A DNA stretch of 64,000 bases from Paenibacillus sp. OV219 (GTDB lineage: Bacteria > Bacillota > Bacilli > Paenibacillales > Paenibacillaceae). The position numbers and the translations under genes are program-made. Within the stretch, counting starts at the first letter, position 1. Each line of letters begins with the position of its first letter. Below, piece after piece: positions 1 through 7,512 of this stretch. Under the pieces are notes generated by a model. That model searched no databases, was not told where the DNA came from, and was given only the letters and a program-made list of their open reading frames with translations. The stretch is taken from contig NZ_FOCJ01000004.1 in assembly GCF_900110075.1 (NCBI RefSeq), forward strand, positions 1 to 64,000. The letters are read 5' to 3'.

Positions 1-66
1 AATTATTGCAAGTATAATCGAACCTGCCATTCCCACTACTATTCCCAGAATACTGATAAGCTTCAT
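1..66 (-). CDS. Membrane protein, N-terminal fragment (runs off left edge)
   Basis: Only the first 22 codons are inside the window. They open with ATG at 66-64 after an AAGGTGA Shine-Dalgarno and encode a basic residue followed by an almost uninterrupted hydrophobic stretch (MKLISILGIVVGMAGSI), typical of a first transmembrane helix or signal anchor. The rest of the gene lies to the left, so no family can be named. The intergenic space to its right holds a hairpin element and a pseudogene. Confidence 0.5.
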   Translation of the reverse strand, partial: MKLISILGIVVGMAGSIILAII

Positions 67-128
67 TAGTCACTCACCTTCTTCTTCATTTTAGACGACT
101 CTAGTTGCGCATAACTGCCCCGTTAGCG

Positions 129-165
129 CAACAGGCTGCCGATAGGCAGCCTGTTGTAATTTTTG
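129..165 (+). terminator. Hairpin with T-run, related to a second element near 2345
   Basis: CAACAGGCTGCC at 129-140 pairs perfectly with GGCAGCCTGTTG at 145-156 around a GATA loop, and a T-run follows at 161-165. No plus-strand gene lies immediately upstream, so it may not be a working terminator of a nearby gene. The flank GCCCGTTAG recurs as GCCCGCTAG at 2331, next to a similar degraded hairpin, which suggests a dispersed palindromic element. Confidence 0.5.
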
Positions 166-187
166 CTATTCATACTTCTTAGCTAAA

Positions 188-445
188 CTATTTTACGTTG
201 TTTGTCGGAAGCTCATCTTCTAGAGGTTCTCTTACTGTCCCTTTGAATTGTTCCTCACAGACTCCAAATTTATTGTAGTTTATTCTAGCTTGGTTCAATG
301 AAAAATGATTTGCACCTATGTTTCATTCAGGCTTGTCATGGGCCACTACATCATACTGCCAAAAGCATACTTCACAGATTTCAAAGAAGGCTTCTTCCAT
401 GCTACCGAAAGTAAAATAGTCGCAACAAGGACATTGCACTCTCAA
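188..445 (-). pseudogene. CPCC-family cysteine-rich protein, in-frame stop
   Basis: Starting from TTG at 445, with AAAGGGGG seven bases upstream, the minus strand reads LRVQCPCCDYFTF, then FEICEVCFWQYD, then a TGA at 325-323, then continues in the same frame through ANHFSLNQARINYNKFG to a TAG at 190-188. The CPCC start, the ICxVCFWxxD block and the SLNQAR...NYxKFG block are the recognisable layout of the small CPCC zinc-ribbon-like family of unknown function. The whole length is in frame apart from the single TGA, so the lesion appears recent, or is a sequencing error. Confidence 0.7.
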
Positions 446-539
446 TATTCTGCCCCCTTTCCTTATTCAGTACAACTCTGACTTAATTACAACTTTCGTT
501 CACACTGAGCTCTAGTACCCGTTAGTAGTACCCGGTAGT

Positions 540-1067
540 TCAAACGAATTCTGTTGCAAGGATGGAATAAACTAATGAATTGTGCCATCTTTCCTTGAAA
601 AATATATGTTCCCTTAATGTGCCTTCCTTGGTCATTCCGATTTTCTCCATAACTCTTGACGAGGCAATATTTTCAGGTCTGCAAGTTGCGAAAATCCTGT
701 GCAGTTTGATATCAAAAAATCCAAACCTACACATTGCATGTGCAGCCTCCGAAGTATATCCCTTTCCCCAGAATTTACGATTTAGGCAGTATCCTAGTGC
801 AGCTTGTGAATGTTTCTCAATATGCAAGCCGCACCCTCCGATTAAGGTCCCATTTTCTTTAAGAGTTATCGCTAATTCATATTGCTCTCTAGGGTACTGT
901 TTTTGAGACATTAACATCCTCTCTATATAATCTTTTGTTGCAATCTCCCGATTCGGACCCCATTCCATATGTTGTACTAAGTCAGCATCAGAAGCATATA
1001 CATGAACCGCTTTCCAATCATCGAGGATAAAATCCCGCAAAATCAGTCGTTCTGTCTCAAAAATCAT
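540..1067 (-). CDS. GNAT family N-acetyltransferase (RimJ/RimL type)
   Basis: A 175-residue cytoplasmic acetyl-CoA-dependent acetyltransferase. The start MIFETERLILRDF is the usual beginning of RimJ/RimL-like GNAT proteins. The acetyl-CoA binding region is visible around residues 90-125 (LGYCLNRKFWGKGYTSEA), followed by the family's NxxSxRVMEKIGM block near 140 and a terminal Y-S-I-L strand. These enzymes acetylate the N-termini of ribosomal proteins or small amines; the substrate here cannot be told. A GGGGGG run lies about 11 bases before the ATG. It stands alone between a CPCC pseudogene and a GC-rich esterase gene. Confidence 0.85.
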   Translation of the reverse strand: MIFETERLILRDFILDDWKAVHVYASDADLVQHMEWGPNREIATKDYIERMLMSQKQYPREQYELAITLKENGTLIGGCGLHIEKHSQAALGYCLNRKFWGKGYTSEAAHAMCRFGFFDIKLHRIFATCRPENIASSRVMEKIGMTKEGTLREHIFFKERWHNSLVYSILATEFV

Positions 1068-1174
1068 GATATGCTAATCCCCCCATATCTTACAAATTAT
1101 AAGATTATTCACGTTTCGTCGGAGTAGGCGGGGCGGATGCGAGTCAAACCCACTTGACCCGGGCTCGGCGGATT

Positions 1175-1831
1175 TTATCGTGCAAACGCCCACGCCACCA
1201 TCAGCGGGAACTCTTCTCGCCACATCACATCGTCGTGCGACGCGACCCGCTCTCTCATTTCAACGTCCGCACCTGCATCGCGCAGCGCAGTCGCCCACCG
1301 GGTCGCGTTCTCGAGGAAGAACGGCTCCAGTGTACCGGCTACGAGGTAGGTGCTCGGTAGCGGGCTTGGCATCTCGGCAGGCGGTCGGTAGCCCCCGCCT
1401 GGCGACGCGGAGAAGACCGTACCGTAGATGCCCGGATGGCGAAGCCCTATGGCGAGTGAGAGCTCTCCACTCGCCGACACGCCGCACACCGCGGTGCGTT
1501 TGGCGGGCAGCGCGACGTTGAAGCGCGATCGCACCCATCGGCGGACGTCTTCGACGAAGAACCTCTCGTGTGCCGCGAACCGTTCCTGGTCGAACGGCGG
1601 TGAGTACTCATGGATGCGCACCATCTCATCCTCATCGGACGTCCGGTATGCACCGACGATCATCGTGGGCGGTACGTCGGCGGCCTCTAGGTACCCGCCC
1701 CACTGCGAGATCAGCTGACCGTCACCGGCGAACACGATTGCCTGGGGTGGATCCGGAGGGAGGTACACCGTAACCTGCCGACCACCATCATACTCGAGCG
1801 TCTCTGTAACGAGCTCTCCCGCGATCTTCAT
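1175..1831 (-). CDS. Alpha/beta-hydrolase, esterase D/enterochelin-esterase type
   Basis: A 218-residue putative esterase of the PF00756-like group. GVSASGE near residue 117 is the nucleophile elbow (GxSxSG), and a late histidine in ASHDDVMWREEF fits the catalytic His. There is no signal peptide, so it is probably cytoplasmic. An AGGAGATG ribosome site lies six bases before the ATG. The gene is strikingly GC-rich, with codon choice unlike the AT-rich genes on either side, and the composition change begins close to the gene ends. This suggests recent acquisition from a high-GC donor. The substrate is unknown. Confidence 0.75.
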   Translation of the reverse strand: MKIAGELVTETLEYDGGRQVTVYLPPDPPQAIVFAGDGQLISQWGGYLEAADVPPTMIVGAYRTSDEDEMVRIHEYSPPFDQERFAAHERFFVEDVRRWVRSRFNVALPAKRTAVCGVSASGELSLAIGLRHPGIYGTVFSASPGGGYRPPAEMPSPLPSTYLVAGTLEPFFLENATRWATALRDAGADVEMRERVASHDDVMWREEFPLMVAWAFAR

Positions 1832-1932
1832 ATCTCACATCTCCTATGTTCATAATTTTAGAGTTGCTCCTTGGGGAGCCTCCTCCGTTTACGAATAACT
1901 TCAGACAAATAATTGAATAGAAGTCATTTTCA

Positions 1933-2244
1933 CTAGTTAAACCAAAAGTTATAAAATTCTTCCGCAAACCAAAAGAGATATATTCCAAAAAGAAACAAGA
2001 TCAATCCAATTATTTTTATTATTCGTAAAGTTAATTTACCTGGTTCTTTGTATTGAATATTCTCTTCAAATTCATAATTTGGTTTTATTGATCTATAGGT
2101 ACTAAAATTCAAATATTTGCAAACTAAGTCGGGGGAAAAAAATAAAAAGACACCTATTAATGAAAGTGGTATCGAAAACAATCCAATAGTCGTCGGATCC
2201 AATTCAATTCCAGATCCTTTATTTAGTGAAGCTCTAAGAAGCAT
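1933..2244 (-). CDS. Small two-helix membrane protein, unknown function
   Basis: A 103-residue protein with two clear hydrophobic segments, roughly residues 17-40 (TIGLFSIPLSLIGVFLFF) and 76-97 (IIGLILFLFGIYLFWF), separated by a charged loop of about 35 residues. A GGTGA ribosome site lies six bases before the start. I do not recognise the family. It is AT-rich, like its surroundings but unlike the esterase gene downstream, and has no operon partner. Confidence 0.5.
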   Translation of the reverse strand: MLLRASLNKGSGIELDPTTIGLFSIPLSLIGVFLFFSPDLVCKYLNFSTYRSIKPNYEFEENIQYKEPGKLTLRIIKIIGLILFLFGIYLFWFAEEFYNFWFN

Positions 2245-2330
2245 AAATGATCACCAAGATTCCGTAGTTTTAACGATGTATACGAGTCATTTTATATAAA
2301 GTTGCTCATTCTTTAATCTGTTACGATTTC

Positions 2331-2371
2331 GCCCGCTAGTTGAACAGGCAGCCTTTCTTGCCGGTTGCCTG
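2331..2371. repeat. Degraded copy of the 129-165 palindromic element
   Basis: GCCCGCTAG is followed by CAGGCAGCC (2345-2353) and GGTTGCCTG (2363-2371), which pair with one G-U wobble. Sequence and order match the element at 118-156. On the minus strand it lies upstream of the gene at 1933-2244; no T-run marks it as a terminator. Confidence 0.4.
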
Positions 2372-2403
2372 GTGTCGTTGTACTATTTCGTTACTGGTTC
2401 GGG

Positions 2404-3159
2404 TCACTTGTCATGATTCAATATAAAATCCACAATCGGCTTGGGATCCTGCAGTCCATGCGGGTGGTGCCCGCCCCCTTCCTTGCCGAACACGGTGATT
2501 ATGTCGCTCTTTCCGTGTTTTTCGTAGAAGTCGGCCAGGAGTTTACCGTTTTCCTCATATGGGACGATGGTGTCGCTGTCGCCGTAGAGCAGCACCACTG
2601 GAATGTTGTGCTCGGCAAGCGTGCCCATCTTGTCCATGGGATGGCCTCGGAAGCTGAGCATCTCCGACGCGGTAAGGCCGAGCGCATCCAGAACTTCCTT
2701 TACCAACTCCTCGCTCTTAGACGGCTTGTTGTAGCCGAGTGGGGCGCTCAACAGATTCATGGCCGGCGCGTCGAGGTAAAGCACCGACACGTAGTCAGGG
2801 TATAGGTGGGCAAAATTTACCGAAGTCACGCCACCCGCGCTCATCCCAATTGTCACGAACCGACGGGACAAGCCATATTCCTCAGCCAGGAAATCCACAA
2901 AATCCCGGCGCATGTGCTGATCATCATCGGTGCCCCACCGATTGCTGTTCTTTATGTATGAGAGGTGGTATCCGTGCTCGAGGAGCGAAATCGCGGTGTT
3001 GGGGAAAGCGCCGAAATACTCCATGTACATGACCATTTTGCCGCCATCGGACTTGTCTGAACGCATTTCAGGCTGTATAAGAATGCACTCGCGGCCCTTA
3101 AACGTGAAATCCAGCCGGGTCAGGCCCTCCCAATCGGATGTTTTAACCACTGCAGCCAT
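2404..3159 (-). CDS. Alpha/beta-hydrolase, prolyl oligopeptidase-like
   Basis: A 251-residue soluble hydrolase with a complete visible triad: the nucleophile Ser in GMSAGG near residue 115, Asp in YGDSDTIVP near 195, and His in GGGHHPHG near 230. The last block and the C-terminal DPKPIVDFIL resemble small S9-type peptidase/esterase proteins. The N-terminal third (KGRECILIQPE) is a short strand-rich lid. AAAGGACGG precedes the ATG. The substrate is unknown, with esterase activity as likely as peptidase. It stands alone. Confidence 0.75.
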   Translation of the reverse strand: MAAVVKTSDWEGLTRLDFTFKGRECILIQPEMRSDKSDGGKMVMYMEYFGAFPNTAISLLEHGYHLSYIKNSNRWGTDDDQHMRRDFVDFLAEEYGLSRRFVTIGMSAGGVTSVNFAHLYPDYVSVLYLDAPAMNLLSAPLGYNKPSKSEELVKEVLDALGLTASEMLSFRGHPMDKMGTLAEHNIPVVLLYGDSDTIVPYEENGKLLADFYEKHGKSDIITVFGKEGGGHHPHGLQDPKPIVDFILNHDK

Positions 3160-3199
3160 ATGAACCGTCCTTTCTGTCGTGAGGTGTTGATTGTTAAAA

Positions 3200-3384
3200 T
3201 CAGTAGGCTTCTTTCAGGATCTCATGAAGCTTTTCTGTAATTTGTCCCCTAAGCTTTGCATGTTTTTCGTCGGAGTATTGTAACTCCTTCCAATTCCACA
3301 AATCTCCATTAGCTCGTTGAGTGAATTAGCCTTTGGATATGCTAGAAGAACGCAGTAACCGGGCAGAAACTGAGTATCACCGCT
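3200..3384 (-). pseudogene. HIT-like (Ap4A hydrolase-type) gene remnant
   Basis: The minus strand holds two coding-like pieces in different frames. The first reads GDTQFLPGYCVLLAYPKANS followed by LNEL, a characteristic block of HIT-like nucleotide-hydrolase relatives. The second reads LWNWKELQYSDEKHAKLRGQ and then ITEKLHEILKEAY to a TGA at 3202-3200, matching the C-terminal layout of that family. The middle of the protein, including the His-x-His-x-His motif, is missing, so an internal deletion with frame change is inferred. Family assignment is from memory of the motif pattern. Confidence 0.5.
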
Positions 3385-3542
3385 CTATCGCACCAAAGCG
3401 ATCCTTTCTCCATCCCTTGTTCACTGTATCCCTCATTTCTAATCAATCACTCAACACAAATATACCATCAAAAAATAAATTCTGAATGGATTTATGAGGC
3501 TAACAACAAAAGGTACCCGATCGCTTCTATACGACTTTAAGT

Positions 3543-3743
3543 TCAAGAACATCTTTGTTCAACATTCACGATTTCATTGCTAATCGTCACCGTTGAATTT
3601 CCCGACAAATATTCTGTATAGCCGCAAATCGTTTTCTTATGGGTTTCTCCTCTTGAATCCGTATATTTAAAATATATCGCTCCCTCTCCAGTCAAGTTGA
3701 GGGTTGGCTTAATTTTCACGGTTCGCCCGCTTTTTATTTTCAT
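3543..3743 (-). CDS. Small hypothetical protein
   Basis: A 66-residue reading frame (MKIKSGRTVKIKPTLNL...) rich in alternating polar and hydrophobic residues, suggesting a small beta-sandwich fragment. No convincing ribosome site precedes the ATG, and the surroundings contain decayed genes, so it may itself be a remnant. I do not recognise it. Confidence 0.25.
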   Translation of the reverse strand: MKIKSGRTVKIKPTLNLTGEGAIYFKYTDSRGETHKKTICGYTEYLSGNSTVTISNEIVNVEQRCS

Positions 3744-3996
3744 TGTATGAATGTCTTATAACGCCTAGTAATACTAGACATATCGTTCTTTCCGTTTCAT
3801 ATTCATACCTCTCTACAACTTTCGCATCGGATTACTCTCTGTAAGTAATTAGACGAAGTCAGCTTCGTATTGTTGCGCTATTCTACCCAGTAACAACGGA
3901 TAATCCTTTACGACGACGAAAAGAGTCACTAGGAGGTGAGGGTTATCATGAAATTAAAGAAAATGAGCATCCAAACCATAAACCGCCGAACAAATA

Positions 3997-4036
3997 GAGG
4001 GATGAAGCGCGGCCAAGCCGGCCGACTTCATCCCTC
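3997..4036 (-). terminator. Terminator hairpin after the CPBP-like gene
   Basis: GAGGGATGAAG (3997-4007) pairs with CTTCATCCCTC (4026-4036), with additional G/C pairing inside the loop. On the minus strand it is followed by TATTTGTTC and lies just past the stop of the gene at 4091-4900. Confidence 0.55.
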
Positions 4037-4090
4037 CTTCTGTTTGCTAAGATCGAATACTGAGCCCCCATGCTCGGCAGAGCTTTGTAC

Positions 4091-4900
4091 TTACAAGTTA
4101 CTCATGCTCTTGGTACTAGCGTAATTCATCACGCTCGCTGACATGTACACCGCTGCAACAACAATGATGACGATAAGCCAGCCATCATGAAGCTCGTCGA
4201 ACCAGTCGAATGCTGTCGTTTTGACAAAAGAGAAGAACAACACATTAAAGGAGCATCCAATGAGGATGACCGACCAAATCGATCGCAGTCGGATATACAT
4301 ATAGCCATACAGGAGACCAAGTGGAATACCAAGCAGCTGCATGGCGAGTCCACCCGGCTGGAGGGCGGCGATAATAATGGAAACGAGGATCACCGCCCAG
4401 AGGACGGAACCATTTCGACGTACTTCATTAAAGAGAATACCCATGAACAAGATGATCTCCAGAGAGGTGTTGATGACGGCGGAGACTATAAGATAACCGG
4501 CCGGAACGTCGGAATATTGATCAGTGAAGCTTGCCAGCTCGTTAACCCCTAGATGGAGAAGGAGTTTGAGGGCAGCGGTGAAGAAGAAGGCAAACCCGAT
4601 GCCGACGGTTACCATATGTACCGTTTGTAGTGTAGAGATAGGGAGGTACCGCTGCATCCGTATGAAGCCGGGTGGTGTCTGCGAAACCATCCATTTGTAT
4701 TTCAGCTTATAAGCTAGATAGCACAACACAATGGACAGAACCAGTACGATAAAAGCTTGCGCGGGCAGTAGCTCGCCTTCCCCGAATGTTCCCCAGCCAA
4801 CCAGCGGGTTTACTGCCACATTGTAGATCACAATCGCGGCTATAATCATAGCCACATACAGCACCACATTTGCAAGCATACCAAAGTATTGTCTCATCAT
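4091..4900 (-). CDS. CPBP/Abi-like integral membrane protein, protease residues lost
   Basis: A 269-residue protein with about seven or eight hydrophobic segments across its whole length. The order of segments resembles CPBP (CAAX protease and bacteriocin-processing) membrane proteases. Where active members have EExxxR this protein has LEIILFMG, where they have FxxxH it has IIAALQ, and in the last motif the expected His is replaced in GCSFNVLFF. If the assignment is right it would be a catalytically dead relative acting as a scaffold or immunity-type protein. The alternative is an unrelated polytopic protein. It stands alone, with a terminator behind it. Confidence 0.5.
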   Translation of the reverse strand: MMRQYFGMLANVVLYVAMIIAAIVIYNVAVNPLVGWGTFGEGELLPAQAFIVLVLSIVLCYLAYKLKYKWMVSQTPPGFIRMQRYLPISTLQTVHMVTVGIGFAFFFTAALKLLLHLGVNELASFTDQYSDVPAGYLIVSAVINTSLEIILFMGILFNEVRRNGSVLWAVILVSIIIAALQPGGLAMQLLGIPLGLLYGYMYIRLRSIWSVILIGCSFNVLFFSFVKTTAFDWFDELHDGWLIVIIVVAAVYMSASVMNYASTKSMSNL

Positions 4901-4994
4901 CTCAGTTCGCCCCCTTAACTGGGTTCCTACACATCAGAGGATCAAGACAACATATTCGTGGAATGGAGTATCTATGCCATCATTCGGCACATAC

Positions 4995-5030
4995 AAAAAG
5001 GTTGCCCTGAGGAATCAGGACAACCTTTTT
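4995..5030 (-). terminator. Terminator of the first DHA2 exporter gene
   Basis: AAAAAGGTTGCCCTGA (4995-5010) pairs with TCAGGACAACCTTTTT (5015-5030) around GGAA, with one G-U pair. A/T tracts on both sides make it able to act in either direction; on the minus strand it follows the stop at 5043. Confidence 0.85.
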
Positions 5031-5042
5031 CTTTGCTTGTAT

Positions 5043-6524
5043 TTAGCTTGCTAGTTCCGGTTCGGGAACGATAGCTTTCTCATCTTCCGGACGACCGGTT
5101 CGTTTGATGAAGAACGCAAGGACTAAGCCGATCAGACCGATTCCAACAATGACCAGGTATGCATCATTGATTCCCTGAATCGACGCTTCCATGATCATAT
5201 GCTCCTGCGTATCGCTTCCACCTGCTGCCATCATGTCCGTCATATGCGTCTTCGTTCTAGTCGACATAATCGTGACGAGCAAGGAAGTACCAACGCCTCC
5301 GGCAACCTGCTTGATTGTGTTTGAGATCGCCGTACCGTGCGCATTCAATCTTGCAGGCAATTGATTCAAGCCTGCTGTCGTGATCGGCATGAGGAACAGA
5401 GCCATACCTAAACGACGTCCTGTAGACATCAGAACCAAATAGGTGTAGCTAGTAGAATCCGTCAAATTCACGAAGCCAAGTGTCGTAATGATTGTAATGG
5501 CCATTCCAATAATGGATAACCATTTTGCTCCGAATCGGTCAAATAATCTGCCTGCTACTGGCATCATAAGACCCATAAGCAGCGCTCCAGGCAACATGAG
5601 CACACCGGATTCAAGAGCCGTGAAGCCACGTGCGTTTTGCAAATACAGAGGCAGCAACATCATATCGGCGTACATCACCATAGTAACCGCGATATTGATG
5701 ATGGTCGTTAGCGTGAACATGTTGTACTTGAAAGACCGCAGGTCAAGCAGCGGACTCTTGGATCTGAGCTGCAATAATGTAAATACAATCAAAGAAGCAA
5801 CGCCTACGATAATGGATAAGATGACCTCTGAACTCGACCATCCCAATTTACCTGCACGGCTAAAGCCATAGAGAAGAGCACCAAAACCGATCGTCGAGAG
5901 AATGACGCCGCCAATATTAAGCTTCGGATACGTACGCTCAGCCACGTTTTTCAAATAGAAATAACCAACGACGATGACGAGCATAGCAAACGGTATCATG
6001 CCATAGAACAACCAGCGCCAGGAGTAATCTCGCAAGACGTATCCAGCGATTGTCGGTCCGATTGCTGGTGCGAAGATGATGGATAGTCCAACCATTCCCA
6101 TCGCAGCGCCTCGCTTTTCAGGAGGAAACACCGTGAGGATAACGTTCATTAACAACGGCATAATAATGCCCGCTCCGGCGGCTTGAATCAATCGCCCTGT
6201 TAACAAAAGATCGAAGCCCGGCGCGACCGCCGAGACAATGGTTCCGATTAGAAAAATAATCATGGAAGCCTGGAAAAGCTCCCGGGTCGTAAATCGTTGC
6301 ATGAGATAAGCCGTAATCGGTATCAGAACCCCGTTTACCAACATGTAACCGGTTGTCAGCCATTGCGCTGTAGATGCCTCGATTTTAAAGTCGATCATCA
6401 GCTCGGGAAGCGCGACGCTCATAATGGTCTGATTCAGTATGGCAATAAATGCACCGAGAATCATGACGAATAAGAGCGGACCTTTCTTAATGGCGTTTGT
6501 GTCCGCCAATGCGTGGGTACTCAT
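5043..6524 (-). CDS. DHA2 family MFS multidrug exporter (EmrB/QacA type)
   Basis: A 493-residue proton-driven exporter with 14 predicted transmembrane helices, which moves lipophilic drugs or metabolites out across the cytoplasmic membrane. The DHA2 landmarks are LNQTIMSVALPELM in helix 1, TGYMLVNGVLIPITAYLMQR in helix 2, and GRLIQAAGAGIIMPL in helix 4. I set the start at ATG 6524 (MSTHALADTN) because GGAGGG lies nine bases upstream; an upstream in-frame ATG at 6584 lacks a ribosome site. A TetR gene lies upstream in the same orientation. The leader contains ACAAC-GT-GTTGT (6561-6570), a possible operator. The exported compound is unknown. Confidence 0.9.
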   Translation of the reverse strand: MSTHALADTNAIKKGPLLFVMILGAFIAILNQTIMSVALPELMIDFKIEASTAQWLTTGYMLVNGVLIPITAYLMQRFTTRELFQASMIIFLIGTIVSAVAPGFDLLLTGRLIQAAGAGIIMPLLMNVILTVFPPEKRGAAMGMVGLSIIFAPAIGPTIAGYVLRDYSWRWLFYGMIPFAMLVIVVGYFYLKNVAERTYPKLNIGGVILSTIGFGALLYGFSRAGKLGWSSSEVILSIIVGVASLIVFTLLQLRSKSPLLDLRSFKYNMFTLTTIINIAVTMVMYADMMLLPLYLQNARGFTALESGVLMLPGALLMGLMMPVAGRLFDRFGAKWLSIIGMAITIITTLGFVNLTDSTSYTYLVLMSTGRRLGMALFLMPITTAGLNQLPARLNAHGTAISNTIKQVAGGVGTSLLVTIMSTRTKTHMTDMMAAGGSDTQEHMIMEASIQGINDAYLVIVGIGLIGLVLAFFIKRTGRPEDEKAIVPEPELAS

Positions 6525-6734
6525 TTCTACTATCCCTCCAAAACAAAATAACTTAATTAACAACGTGTTGTATAACATACTCACTGTAATGAATTATAGG
6601 GACCGTCTCCACGTTATACAAGCAACATATTATCAAATACTGTATATTAATAAACAATCACTTTTAATATGTAAATAAACCATCACATAATATACATATC
6701 GGAATCATTTGTCATGTTTAGTTTGCATTTTCAA

Positions 6735-7322
6735 CTATTCCAAGGGGAGTGTACGCATTAATGCGTATTGTTCGGCAAGATACCGCGGGGTGTATGGCAG
6801 GTCTTGGCGGAGCCAGCCTACGATCGTGCCAATCAAGGCTGATGAACTATACCAGATGGCGATATCCTTCTGAATTCCTGATTTTGAAAGAAAATGATCT
6901 GTCCTTCTTTCGAATTTTTCAGTGAGCATTTCCGTTAACAGCTTCAATAGTCGATCCGTAAAAATAGTCGTTCGTCTCGAGGCAAGTACAACCTTATACC
7001 ATTTCGCATTTGCGGCGATATGCTCAAGCAGCATGACCAGTATGGGCCAGTATTCCTCGGCGGAGCTTTGATTCTCAGGAGCAGGAAGCAGAATCTGTTG
7101 AATATTCCCGGTCATTTCATCTGCCAGCTTTTCCAACATGTCTGGAATGTCTCGATAATGCAGATAAAAGGTGACACGATTAATCGTCGCACGTTCGGCG
7201 ATTCGATTCACTGATATTTTCTCGAGTTCCATCTCTTGAAGCAAATCGACAAAAGCATCTCGAATCAATTGCCGTGTTCGGATGACGCGAGGATCTGTAC
7301 TCGGCTTCTCTTTCACACTCAT
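6735..7322 (-). CDS. TetR family transcriptional regulator
   Basis: A 195-residue regulator. Residues about 12-60 form the TetR helix-turn-helix (RQLIRDAFVDLL...VNRIAERATINRVTFYLHYR), followed by an all-helical ligand-binding domain ending at a Tyr/Leu-rich tail. The start ATG 7322 (MSVKEKPSTDP) is preceded by a GGGGGTGGAG ribosome site; longer starts have none. It lies directly upstream of the DHA2 exporter in the same direction, so it probably represses that gene. GCAACATATT occurs both before this gene (7394) and in the exporter leader (6622), a possible shared operator half-site. Confidence 0.85.
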   Translation of the reverse strand: MSVKEKPSTDPRVIRTRQLIRDAFVDLLQEMELEKISVNRIAERATINRVTFYLHYRDIPDMLEKLADEMTGNIQQILLPAPENQSSAEEYWPILVMLLEHIAANAKWYKVVLASRRTTIFTDRLLKLLTEMLTEKFERRTDHFLSKSGIQKDIAIWYSSSALIGTIVGWLRQDLPYTPRYLAEQYALMRTLPLE

Positions 7323-7512
7323 AGTTGTACTCCACCCCCTTAGTATTGCCACAGTAAGTAAATAGCACTTGTCCATCTTTGCTGTGTTATTATGCAACAT
7401 ATTGTAAATTTAGTCTAGAAAGCGGAGATACGACTAACCAAAATAAACCGCCGAATGAATTCTCCACAAAAAAACCGCACAGGCTCTATCGCCTATGCAG
7501 CTCTCTATCAAC

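Noticed and set aside
3948..4124. 58-codon plus-strand frame after a strong ribosome site
   Set aside because: A terminator hairpin lies inside it and its end overlaps the CPBP-like gene; composition does not look like protein.
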